Shown here: one piece after another, positions 1-6,201 of the stretch
Layout: the number at the start of each line of letters is the position of its first letter
Numbering within the stretch: the first letter of the stretch is position 1
Source of the DNA: an uncultured Bryobacterales bacterium
Lineage (GTDB): Bacteria > Acidobacteriota > Terriglobia > Bryobacterales > UBA6623
DNA length: 6,268 nt
NCBI GenBank assembly: GCA_946887065.1
Contig: CAMPKL010000237.1
Location: 1-6,268, forward strand
Direction of reading: 5' to 3'
Notes under the pieces: generated by a model
Seen by the model: only the letters and a program-made list of their open reading frames with translations
The model's database searches: none
Told to the model about the DNA's origin: nothing
Program-made: the position numbers and the translations under genes

Positions 1-1409
1 TGGAGGCGACCCGAGCATTTTCCGAATTCGGCGTTCACATGGTCCAGCGCGATTCGACTCCGCGCGGCGACAAAAACGGCGCGGACATCAATTTAGCTCT
101 CGACGCTTTCGAGATGGCTGTCACGCGGGACCACATTAACGCGTTCGCGATTATCTCGGGCGACAGCGATTTCATGTCGCTGGTGAATAAGCTTAAGCAG
201 TACAACAAGCGGGTCTATATCGTTGGCGGCAAACAGTTTACGTCGAAGATCCTACAACGGAACTGTCATGAGTTCATTAGCTACGAGTCACTGCTCGACA
301 TTCTGCCCAACCGATCGCGACGGGGACGCGGCGGCCGACCCGCCCCGCAACAGCCGCGCACCGATGCCCAATCCGTATCGCAGCTAATGCCACTAGTCGA
401 TCGCGCCCTCAACGCCCTGGACGTTCGAGGCGCACAGCCTCAGCTCGGCCTGTTGAAGAGCACGATGTTGCAGTTGGATCCGGCGTTCAGCGAAAGGGAC
501 TACGGCGTGACCTCCTTTTCGAGCCTGGCCGAAAAACTTGTCGCTGAAGGCTACATCAAGGTCGTTACGGTGGACAACCACCACGTGGTAGAACGTTCGG
601 CTGACGCAGCCGATAGCGGAGATATCGCCGATTCGGCGGAAACCGAGAGCGCGGCGCCGCTAGCCCAGGAAACGGAAGGATCCGCGGCGCCTTCGCAAGA
701 ACGCCGGGGACGAGGACGGGGACGAGGCAGGGGCCGCGGCAGGGGACGTTCATCGGAATCGAGAGCGCCCATGCCCCGCGGCGAGGCCGAGCCCCGGCGA
801 GAGGCTCCGCAGCCGGAACCGGAAGAGGAAGCGCCGACGACGAATCCCCGCGGCCGGCTGCAGGAACTGTTGGCTCCGCACATCGAATTGCTGCAAATGG
901 GCATTCCAGCGCGGGAGGTCGAAGCGCTCATCCGCACGGACGAGCCGCGCTTCTCTCCCAAGAAGCTAGGCTTCGAAGATTTCACGGCGCTGCTGGATTT
1001 CGCCGAGGCGGAAGAGTTGCTGCGTTCGATTCCGGATGATCGCAATGTCCTTCGGTTCAAACCAGGGGACTCGCTGACCGTTCCGGCCGACGCGGAGGAG
1101 CCCGAAGCCGCGGAAGAGACCGCCGCTGCCGAGCGAAGCTCCGCCCCAAGGCGCAGACGACGGCGCAGGAACGCTTCACGCCTGTCGCGAGAGGCGAACG
1201 GCGCCGGCGGCGAGTCGGGAGAGGTTTCCCAAGCGGCTGAGGCGGAAGCTCCGCCAAGCGAAGAGCCCGCTCAAGATGAGCCGGAACCGAAATCCGTGGG
1301 CAAGAAGGCCGCCAAACGCAAGGCAGCGAAGAAAAGCGTGAAGAAAGCTGCGAAGAAAAAAGCGGCCAAGCGGGCGTCCACCGCCGGTTCGGACGAGGAC
1401 GAGGGCTAG
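1..1409 (+). CDS. NYN-domain (LabA/DUF88-like) putative RNase with two LOTUS/OST-HTH domains, 5' truncated
   Basis: The reading frame is open from base 3 with no stop, so the true start lies upstream; the ATG at 39 falls inside the NYN domain and is unlikely to be the start. Numbering from that Met, residues 1-88 are the C-terminal part of a NYN (PIN-like) nuclease domain, with Asp16 in DINLALD and the acidic motif SGDSDF (40-45). Residues 111-186 match a LOTUS/OST-HTH domain (LDPAFSERDYGVTSFSSL). Residues 223-237 are a pure Arg-Gly repeat. Residues 271-345 look like a second, more divergent LOTUS domain (GIPAREVEALI, then FSPKKLGFEDFTALL). The tail has a seven-Arg run (371-377) and a Lys/Ala-rich stretch (421-446) resembling histone-H1-like tails, then an acidic end. 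NYN proteins are metal-dependent RNases and LOTUS domains bind RNA, so an RNA-processing or decay role is likely; the substrate is unknown. The stop TAG (1407-1409) abuts the stop of the opposing gene. Confidence 0.88.
   Translation, partial: EATRAFSEFGVHMVQRDSTPRGDKNGADINLALDAFEMAVTRDHINAFAIISGDSDFMSLVNKLKQYNKRVYIVGGKQFTSKILQRNCHEFISYESLLDILPNRSRRGRGGRPAPQQPRTDAQSVSQLMPLVDRALNALDVRGAQPQLGLLKSTMLQLDPAFSERDYGVTSFSSLAEKLVAEGYIKVVTVDNHHVVERSADAADSGDIADSAETESAAPLAQETEGSAAPSQERRGRGRGRGRGRGRGRSSESRAPMPRGEAEPRREAPQPEPEEEAPTTNPRGRLQELLAPHIELLQMGIPAREVEALIRTDEPRFSPKKLGFEDFTALLDFAEAEELLRSIPDDRNVLRFKPGDSLTVPADAEEPEAAEETAAAERSSAPRRRRRRRNASRLSREANGAGGESGEVSQAAEAEAPPSEEPAQDEPEPKSVGKKAAKRKAAKKSVKKAAKKKAAKRASTAGSDEDEG
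706..753 (+). repeat. 12-bp tandem repeat encoding Arg-Gly repeats, with four evenly spaced GGGG runs
   Basis: Four 12-bp units each begin with GGGG, at 706, 718, 730 and 742. The first two units are GGGGACGAGGAC and GGGGACGAGGCA, the third is GGGGCCGCGGCA, and the fourth matches only in its first seven bases. The repeat encodes most of the Arg-Gly stretch of the NYN-LOTUS protein. Arg and Gly codons vary inside the units, yet the G-runs keep exact spacing with 8-nt gaps. The G-rich strand is the coding strand, so the mRNA could form a long-looped G-quadruplex; that is an inference. Confidence 0.75.
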
Positions 1410-1667
1410 CTACTCTTTGACGGTGATCTTGAGCGCCTTGAGAAAGGCATGATCTTGGTCTGAGAACGACTTGGGCGATTTCGAGCCCGAGTCGGAATCT
1501 CGAGCGGCGCGCTCATTGAAGCCGATCGTTGCCTCAAGCACCAGGAAGACATCGTAGCCCTCCCGCTGGATCTCGCCCAGCACCTCTTCTATGCTCTCCG
1601 ATTCGGACAGCGATTCGTTGATCGCGTGCCCTAACTTCTGCATCAAGTGTTTCAGGTTTTCTTCCAC
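1410..1667 (-). CDS. Small conserved-looking protein of unknown function, 85 aa
   Basis: I cannot assign a function. The protein is acidic and soluble, with no signal peptide or membrane segment. Residues 1-36 look like two amphipathic helices (KLGHAINESLSESESIEEVLG). Residues 37-48 form a hydrophobic probable strand (GYDVFLVLEATI). Residues 52-72 are a Ser/Asp-rich linker and 71-82 a short C-terminal helix (DHAFLKALKI). This ordered pattern argues for a real gene. The start used is GTG at 1665-1667, without a clear Shine-Dalgarno. An ATG at codon 9 (1641-1643) is an alternative that gives 77 residues. It lies 79 bp downstream of the kinase-like gene on the same strand, so co-transcription is plausible. 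The gap between them holds a weak GCTGC/GCAGC inverted repeat without a T-run. The stop (CTA on the plus strand) directly follows the stop of the NYN-LOTUS gene, forming TAGCTA. Confidence 0.72.
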   Translation of the reverse strand: MEENLKHLMQKLGHAINESLSESESIEEVLGEIQREGYDVFLVLEATIGFNERAARDSDSGSKSPKSFSDQDHAFLKALKITVKE

Positions 1668-1746
1668 GGCTTCGTGTGTCGGGAGACTGGCTTTTATTCA
1701 AGCAAATCAGGCGCTGCTGTGCAAATGCGCGCAGCTCACTTGCTGA

Positions 1747-2946
1747 TCACAATCCCAGCCAAACCATCAATGCAACGACCGCAGCGGCGGACATAACGAA
1801 GGCCAAGACGGTAATCATCGCGAGATCTCTTTTCGTCCAGCCCTCCATTCCCCACAGCGAAACCGCCGGTCCTGACTGCGGCAGACGAGGCTTGGCAAGC
1901 TTTGGCGCGTCCAGCGCCGCGGGTCCCGATTGGGTCCAGGCCGGCAACGGCCGCCCGCTCTTGTGCTGCGCTTCTTCCGCATCGCGCTTCAGGCTCAACT
2001 GCAAAACCGGGGCGGGCATCGCGGCGGGAATAGGCCCGCGAGCGAATTCTAATTTGCGCGCGAGCTTGTGCATGTCGCGCAGGGCTTCGGCGTCCGGCTC
2101 TTCAGCGGTCCCATCCGCGGCGGGTGCGTCGCCCAGCCGTAGGAGAGCCTCGCGGAATTGCCCCGCCGTTTGATATCGTGCGCCGCGGTCTTTCTCCAAT
2201 GCCTTGAGGATGACGCGGCTGAGCCCCTCTGAGACTTGCGCCGCAACCTTATGCGGCGGCTCGGGAGCCTGCATGACCTGCGCCTGAATGATGTCGAATT
2301 GGCTCTGCGAGTCGAACGGCTTCTTGCCTGTCGCGGCTTCGTAAAGGACGGCGCCTAGAGCGTAAATGTCTGCTCGCCCATCGATGTCCCGTTGCCCCTT
2401 CACCTGTTCGGGGGACATGTAATGAACCGCGCCGACCACGGCGCCGATTTGCGTCAATGACGGGTCGTGCTCCTGCTTCGCCAGGCCCAGCCCGGTCAGC
2501 TTGACCACGCCGTCGGGACCAATGAAGATCGTAGCCGGAGTGATCTCGCGATGAACGACCTCCTGCTGATGGGCATAGTCCAATGCCGAGAGCGCCTGAC
2601 AGGCGACATCGATCGCTTGCGTAACCGTCAGCGATCGATCCGCGATGCGGTTCTTTAGGCTTTCGCCCTTCAGCGCCTCCATCGTCATCACCAGCTGCCC
2701 ATCCAGCTGTATGCCGGAGTAGAACTCGGCGATATTCGGATGGGAGAGTCGCGAGTGTATCTTCGCTTCGCGCAGGAAGCGATCGACCCGGTTGCGGTCT
2801 TGTTCGAAGCCGCTCGGAAGCAGTTTCAGAATCTCTTTGCGTCCGGCAATCTCGTTCTCGACCTCATAGACCATAGCCGAGCCTGCAGCGTCCAAGACAC
2901 GCAGAAACCGGTACCCGCCGACCGTTTGTCCAACCCGAAAAGCCAT
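1747..2946 (-). CDS. Tail-anchored Ser/Thr protein kinase homologue, predicted pseudokinase
   Basis: Residues 12-271 have the Hanks-type (PknB-like) kinase fold. Retained are Tyr27 after the loop, the VAIK-type Lys41 (EILKLL), the helix-C Glu60 (FLREAKI), the SPE motif (178-180), Asp193 and Gly198 of subdomain IX, and Arg257. The catalytic centre is gone. HRD reads HRE (132-134), the catalytic-loop Lys and Asn are Thr136 and Thr139, and DFG reads GLG (152-154). The three glycines of the nucleotide loop are Asp19, Ala21 and Ala24. Without metal-binding Asn and Asp, normal phosphotransfer is unlikely; scaffolding or allosteric regulation is my inference. A Pro/Ala-rich linker (272-370) leads to one membrane segment (about 375-398) at the extreme C-terminus, so the protein should be anchored with its kinase-like domain in the cytoplasm. 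PknB-type receptors instead carry an extracellular sensor after this segment. ATG start; an AGGA lies 12 nt upstream, rather far. Product databases would probably call it an active kinase. Confidence 0.9.
   Translation of the reverse strand: MAFRVGQTVGGYRFLRVLDAAGSAMVYEVENEIAGRKEILKLLPSGFEQDRNRVDRFLREAKIHSRLSHPNIAEFYSGIQLDGQLVMTMEALKGESLKNRIADRSLTVTQAIDVACQALSALDYAHQQEVVHREITPATIFIGPDGVVKLTGLGLAKQEHDPSLTQIGAVVGAVHYMSPEQVKGQRDIDGRADIYALGAVLYEAATGKKPFDSQSQFDIIQAQVMQAPEPPHKVAAQVSEGLSRVILKALEKDRGARYQTAGQFREALLRLGDAPAADGTAEEPDAEALRDMHKLARKLEFARGPIPAAMPAPVLQLSLKRDAEEAQHKSGRPLPAWTQSGPAALDAPKLAKPRLPQSGPAVSLWGMEGWTKRDLAMITVLAFVMSAAAVVALMVWLGL
2485..2553 (-). other. Degenerate catalytic and metal-binding loops of the kinase homologue
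   Basis: This stretch encodes residues 132-154. The codons CAT CGC GAG (2545-2553) give HRE in place of HRD, followed by ITPAT where active kinases have LKPEN. The codons GGG CTG GGC (2485-2493) give GLG in place of DFG. The frame is intact and flanking kinase motifs are normal, so the changes are true substitutions, not a frameshift. Confidence 0.9.
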
Positions 2947-3067
2947 ACGCGCGCGCAGTCCTGTCTTGACGACTAGGAAATACCCCGATTGTAGAACCTA
3001 CGACTCAAACGAAACACCACGGCGAAAGACTGAGTCTTTGGGGGGGAACCTCCTGTAGGATGGAGCC
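2947..3067. promoter_or_regulatory. Divergent intergenic region with a 15-bp palindrome
   Basis: This 121-bp gap separates the leftward kinase homologue from the rightward zinc-knuckle gene and should hold both promoters. At 3025-3039 lies a perfect odd palindrome, AAAGACTGAGTCTTT, which could be an operator or a short hairpin. Its TGAGTC core (3031-3036) is repeated in inverted orientation as GACTCA at 3002-3007. A TACAAT on the minus strand (2988-2993) is a possible -10 box for the kinase homologue, about 42 nt before its ATG, but I see no good -35. The regulator, if any, is unknown. Confidence 0.4.
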
Positions 3068-3081
3068 ATGAAAGACTCCAT
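3060..3081 (+). promoter_or_regulatory. Hairpin enclosing the start codon of the zinc-knuckle gene
   Basis: ATGGAG (3060-3065) pairs perfectly with CTCCAT (3076-3081), leaving a 10-nt loop that contains the ATG at 3068-3070. The stem includes a GGAG. The better-spaced Shine-Dalgarno, AGGA at 3057-3060, can itself pair with TCCT at 3051-3054. Translation initiation may therefore be structured. Six base pairs can arise by chance, so this is only suggestive. Confidence 0.3.
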
Positions 3082-3370
3082 ATTTGAAGCGGCGTGCCCC
3101 TGCTGCGGCGCCAAATTGGAGATCGACGGCGAGGCGGGCATTATCCTCACCCATAAAGAACCCGTCCGTAAGTCGAAACCGACCGATCTGCGCAAGGCCG
3201 TCAAGGATCTCGACAAGGAAGCCGCCCTGAGAGACGAGCGTTTCCTTAAAGAGATGGAAGCTCAACGCGGACATGAAGACGAGCTCGACAAGAAATTCGC
3301 CAGTTTGCTGAAAAAAGAAGAAGGCAAGACGCCCACAAAGCCGGATTGGCGCGACATCGATTTCGACTAA
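3068..3370 (+). CDS. Small zinc-knuckle-like protein with charged helical body, 100 aa, function unknown
   Basis: I do not recognise a named family. Residues 8-20 read AACPCCGAKLEID: Cys10 and Cys13 make a CPxCG knuckle as in zinc ribbons, and Cys12 lies between them. No second Cys/His pair follows, so zinc binding would need a dimer or a partner. Residues 23-30 look like a strand completing the small ribbon. Residues 38-86 are strongly charged and helical, possibly a coiled coil, and the end is acidic (WRDIDFD). There is no signal peptide or membrane segment. The start is supported by AGGA 7 nt upstream of the ATG. The gene is divergent from the kinase homologue, and its TAA overlaps the stop of the opposite P-loop kinase gene. 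A nucleic-acid or protein-binding role is possible but not shown. Confidence 0.75.
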   Translation: MKDSIFEAACPCCGAKLEIDGEAGIILTHKEPVRKSKPTDLRKAVKDLDKEAALRDERFLKEMEAQRGHEDELDKKFASLLKKEEGKTPTKPDWRDIDFD

Positions 3371-3912
3371 CAGTCGGCGGCAATTACCCGGTCCAGCTTT
3401 TTCTTCAGCTGGTCCAGTGAGCCGTCGTTCACGACCGTCTCATCCGCTAGGCGGAAAGTCGCCCGCAGTTGTTGCGTGGTCTGATCCGGGCTCTCCATCT
3501 CGCGGCTCTCTTGCTCCGCGAATTCGTCGAACGACAACGGCGTACGCTCGTCCCGGCGTTCGACGGCCCGCCGATAACGCTGTTCTATGGGCGCATCAAA
3601 ATGCACGAGCCGGAAGCCAGGAAGCTGTTTCAGAGCCGCGACCTCGCCGGGATTCCGTATGGAATCAATGACATAGTCGCCGTCTCCTGCCAGCCGAGCC
3701 ATAACCCGCCGAGCCAGAACCGCCGCCCCGAACCGGGCTCGCAGCTCATTTCCGAGGCGAGTCATGTTTTCGCGCGTTGGCGGCTCGTTACGATTCGCCA
3801 ACTCCAGGCGGATTTCGTCCGACAGAGACAGATACCGGAATCCCCGTTCCTTCAGGTAGTCCGCAGCGGAGGTCTTTCCGGATCCATTTGTTCCAGTTAG
3901 TCCAACAAACAT
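3367..3912 (-). CDS. P-loop nucleotide kinase, dephospho-CoA kinase/UPF0200-like, 181 aa
   Basis: The protein has the NMP-kinase fold. The Walker A motif is GTNGSGKT (7-14). Residues 28-36 (LSLSDEIRL) lie where related kinases bind the phosphate-accepting substrate. The Walker-B-like strand is DYVIDSIRNPGEV (79-91). An Arg-rich lid (112-123, with RRAVERRDER at 114-123) follows, and VVNDGSLDQLKKKL (160-173) is the C-terminal signature shared with CoaE-type kinases. From memory, the order SDEIR, then RLGNELR, then IDSIRNPGEV fits the archaeal UPF0200 family better than true CoaE, so I do not use the symbol coaE. Related kinase domains also occur fused to dCMP/dCTP deaminases. It probably phosphorylates a nucleotide or a CoA-like precursor in the cytoplasm; the substrate cannot be read from sequence. 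ATG start with no strong Shine-Dalgarno. It converges with the zinc-knuckle gene (4-bp overlap) and diverges from hppA. Confidence 0.85.
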   Translation of the reverse strand: MFVGLTGTNGSGKTSAADYLKERGFRYLSLSDEIRLELANRNEPPTRENMTRLGNELRARFGAAVLARRVMARLAGDGDYVIDSIRNPGEVAALKQLPGFRLVHFDAPIEQRYRRAVERRDERTPLSFDEFAEQESREMESPDQTTQQLRATFRLADETVVNDGSLDQLKKKLDRVIAADC

Positions 3913-4100
3913 GGCGTCAATCGAAGCAGGCCACTATACCAATTCGTTCTGTTCGGCAGGACTTCGTAGCAAAACGTACGCTCTCCGTGATAGCCTCTTC
4001 GGGACGCGTCTGGGGTTAGTCGTTGAGATTAACGGCCTTGGACCGTCCCGCTGAGCCGTTTCTGTCCATTTTCTCAGCAATTGCTTGAGGGGTAGTTCTG
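3913..4100. promoter_or_regulatory. Divergent intergenic region between the P-loop kinase gene and hppA
   Basis: These 188 bp should contain the promoters of both flanking genes. On the minus strand a TATAGT (plus-strand 3933-3938) sits about 20 nt before the kinase ATG and could be its -10 box, but no convincing -35 precedes it. For hppA I find no good sigma-70 promoter. The hppA leader has an inverted repeat GCTGAG (4050-4055)/CTCAGC (4073-4078) and a 10-bp palindrome AGCAATTGCT (4076-4085) just before the ribosome binding site. I recognise no riboswitch. Confidence 0.35.
4087..4092 (+). promoter_or_regulatory. Shine-Dalgarno of hppA
   Basis: GAGGGG lies 8 nt before the ATG at 4101. It supports that start, which also gives the N-terminal length expected for the family. 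Confidence 0.65.
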
Positions 4101-6158
4101 ATGAGCAGTATCGCCGACTTGATTCCCTACATCGGCTTGCTAGGTCTCGCCTTCGCCGCAGCCAGCTTCGTCGCCATTGGCCGCAAGTCGCCGGGCAACG
4201 AGCGCATGCAGGAAGTCGCTGCTTTGATCCACTCCGGCGCAATGGCCTTTTTGCGCCGGGAGTACCAGATCCTGGCGATTTTCGTGATCTTCGTCGCCGG
4301 ACTCATCGCGTGGCAACTCAATGTCGAAACCGCCGAGTGTTTCATTGCCGGAGCGTTCTGCTCCGTCGCTGCGGGATTCATCGGCATGCAGGCAGCGACG
4401 AAGGCCAACTGCCGCACCAGCGAGGCGGCCCGGGCGGAGGGTGCGGGAGCGGCACTGCTGGTCGCTTTCGGCGGAGGCTCGGTGATGGGCCTAGCGGTCG
4501 CCGGGCTAGGGCTATTGGGAGTGGGTGCGCTGGCGTTGGTGTTCGCCGCACCCGAACAGGCCACGTACATCAACGGCTTCGCCATGGGCGCCAGTTCGAT
4601 CGCGCTGTTCTCGCGCGTGGGCGGTGGCATCTTCACCAAGGCGGCTGACGTCGGCGCCGATCTCGTCGGCAAAGTCGAAGCCGGAATCCCGGAAGACGAT
4701 CCTCGCAACCCAGGGGTCATCGCTGATAACGTGGGCGACAATGTCGGCGACGTTGCCGGCATGGGCGCCGACATATTCGAGTCCTATGTCGGGTCGATGA
4801 TCGCCACCATGGCCATCGCGGCGACCCTTGCGCCGGAGGCGCTGAGCCTGCTGGCTGGTTCGGCGTCCGGTGACGCCTTGAAATCCGCTCTGATGGGCCT
4901 CCCGCTGGCTTTGTCGGCCGTCGGCCTGGGCGCTTCTCTGCTCGGGATTCTCTCCATGCAAGCGCTCAAGGGCATGGGACCAGCCGGCGCCTTGCGCTAT
5001 TCCGCCTGGGGCGCGGCGGTGCTGTTCCTGATCGGCAGTTGGGTTTTGGTCGGAGCCATGGGCGTCAGCCCCGACGTCTTCTACGCCGTCTTGGCGGGAA
5101 CGATCGCGGGCGTGTTGATCGGATACATCACCGAGTACTACACGTCGATGGGGCCGGTCGTCGTGATCGCCGAAGCCTCGCGCACGGGCTCGGCCACGAA
5201 CTTCCTCAGCGGCCTGGCCGTCGGCTTCCGCAGTTGTGCGCCGCCGCTGTTCATGATCTGCATTGCCATCTACGTTTCTCACGAGATGGCCGGCCTCTAC
5301 GGCATCGGCGTGGCGGCGGTCGGCATGTTGGCCACGGTCGGCATCACCATGAGCGTCGACGCCTACGGACCGATCGCCGACAATGCCGGGGGCATTTCAG
5401 AAATGTGCGGCTTAGGCCCCGAGGTCCGTGCGATTACCGATGAACTTGATTCGCTGGGCAACACGACGGCCGCGATGGGCAAGGGATTCGCCATTGGTTC
5501 GGCCGCGCTCGCGGCCCTGGCCCTGTTCTCGGCTTACACCCAAGCTATTGATGCCGCTCGCGCGGCGGCGGGTCTGGCCCCGGTGCTGATCCAGTTGAGC
5601 GACGCCACGGTGGTGATTGGGCTGATGCTCGGCGGCGTGTTGCCGTTCATCATCGCCGCTCAGACGATGACCAGCGTCGGCCGCGCCGCGGAGAAAATGA
5701 TCGACGAGATTCGTCGTCAGTTCCGCGAAATCAAAGGGCTGCTCGAAGGCGTCCCAGGAGTGAAGCCCGACGCCGCGCGCTGCGTGGATATCGCCACACG
5801 AGCGGCATTGCGAGAGATGGTGAAGCCTGGGCTGGTAACCGTCGCCACTCCGGTGGCAATCGGCTACGGCCTCGGCCCGGCCGCGCTAGGAGGCGCTTTG
5901 GCCGGCGCGACGGTAACCGGCGTGTTGCTGGCGCTCTTCATGGCCAACGCCGGCGGCGCCTGGGACAACGCTAAGAAATCCATTGAGGCAGGCGATCTAG
6001 AAGGCGAAAAGAAGGGCGGCGCGGCGCACAAGGCCGCCGTCGTCGGCGATACGGTCGGCGACCCTTTCAAGGACACATCGGGCCCATCGATGAACATCCT
6101 CATCAAGCTGATGTCGATCGTCGCGCTCGTCATCGCTCCGCTCATCGCGCTGGTATAG
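4101..6158 (+). CDS. hppA: Membrane-bound, K+-dependent ion-translocating pyrophosphatase
   Basis: The enzyme hydrolyses cytoplasmic pyrophosphate to two phosphates and uses the energy to move H+ and/or Na+ across the inner membrane. At 685 residues it has the full length of the prokaryotic family, with the usual roughly 16 hydrophobic helices from residue 5 to the end. Substrate and Mg2+ motifs are all present: [11 protein letters not shown] (183-193), DNVGDNVGD (209-217), [13 protein letters not shown] (419-431), [11 protein letters not shown] (616-626) and [15 protein letters not shown] (649-663). In GNTTAAMG (453-460), Ala457 and Gly460 occupy the positions (460/463 in the reference numbering) where K+-independent enzymes have Lys and Thr, so K+ dependence is predicted. 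The gating Glu227 lies in FESYVGS, as I recall for many Na+-pumping and dual pumps; plant vacuolar H+ pumps have it one turn later. Ion choice is not settled. It is monocistronic in appearance, with its own ribosome binding site. Confidence 0.97.
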   Translation: MSSIADLIPYIGLLGLAFAAASFVAIGRKSPGNERMQEVAALIHSGAMAFLRREYQILAIFVIFVAGLIAWQLNVETAECFIAGAFCSVAAGFIGMQAATKANCRTSEAARAEGAGAALLVAFGGGSVMGLAVAGLGLLGVGALALVFAAPEQATYINGFAMGASSIALFSRVGGGIFTKAADVGADLVGKVEAGIPEDDPRNPGVIADNVGDNVGDVAGMGADIFESYVGSMIATMAIAATLAPEALSLLAGSASGDALKSALMGLPLALSAVGLGASLLGILSMQALKGMGPAGALRYSAWGAAVLFLIGSWVLVGAMGVSPDVFYAVLAGTIAGVLIGYITEYYTSMGPVVVIAEASRTGSATNFLSGLAVGFRSCAPPLFMICIAIYVSHEMAGLYGIGVAAVGMLATVGITMSVDAYGPIADNAGGISEMCGLGPEVRAITDELDSLGNTTAAMGKGFAIGSAALAALALFSAYTQAIDAARAAAGLAPVLIQLSDATVVIGLMLGGVLPFIIAAQTMTSVGRAAEKMIDEIRRQFREIKGLLEGVPGVKPDAARCVDIATRAALREMVKPGLVTVATPVAIGYGLGPAALGGALAGATVTGVLLALFMANAGGAWDNAKKSIEAGDLEGEKKGGAAHKAAVVGDTVGDPFKDTSGPSMNILIKLMSIVALVIAPLIALV

Positions 6159-6169
6159 CCGCCAAGGCC

Positions 6170-6186
6170 GGCGCGACTCGTGCGCC
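6170..6186. terminator. Small GC hairpin between convergent reading frames, possible terminator
   Basis: GGCGC (6170-6174) pairs with GCGCC (6182-6186), with a further G-T pair inside and a 5-nt loop. It starts 12 nt after the hppA stop and lies between hppA and the leftward frame entering from the right edge. There is no T-run on either side, so it is not a textbook intrinsic terminator; it may only protect the 3' end. Confidence 0.3.
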
Positions 6187-6201
6187 CTCCGCATGGTCGC
6201 T

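Noticed and set aside
551..1060. A 169-codon leftward open frame opposite the NYN-LOTUS gene
   Set aside because: It is Ser/Arg/Pro-rich low complexity caused by reading the RG-repeat and Glu/Ala-rich region backwards, and it lies entirely within a gene with recognisable domains.
1300..1383. Lys/Ala codon repeats in the NYN-LOTUS tail as a DNA-level repeat or recombination site
   Set aside because: The units are irregular and are explained by a lysine-rich coding tail.
1676..2173. A 165-codon rightward frame over the 3' half of the kinase homologue
   Set aside because: It mirrors the Pro/Ala-rich linker and membrane segment of the real leftward gene, and its product is Ser/Ala/Arg-rich without motifs.
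2485..2553. Sequencing error or frameshift as the cause of the missing HRD and DFG motifs
   Set aside because: The substitutions are several, separate and in frame, and the surrounding kinase residues read normally on both sides.
3469..3900. A 143-codon rightward frame opposite the P-loop kinase gene
   Set aside because: The opposite strand has a clear Walker A motif and family pattern; this frame shows no domain and no ribosome binding site.
3367..3912. Direct assignment as coaE (dephospho-CoA kinase)
   Set aside because: The P-loop and C-terminal signature fit the superfamily, but the internal motifs resemble UPF0200 more than CoaE, so the symbol would overstate the evidence.
4023..4062. 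TTGAGA at 4023 and TTGGAC at 4039 as -35 boxes for hppA
   Set aside because: No acceptable -10 box lies 16-18 bp downstream of either.
4512..5282. Long open frames antisense to or shifted within hppA (also 4127-4774 minus and 4085-4648 plus)
   Set aside because: GC-rich coding sequence with third-position bias yields such frames. Their products are compositionally odd and the hppA frame is unambiguous.
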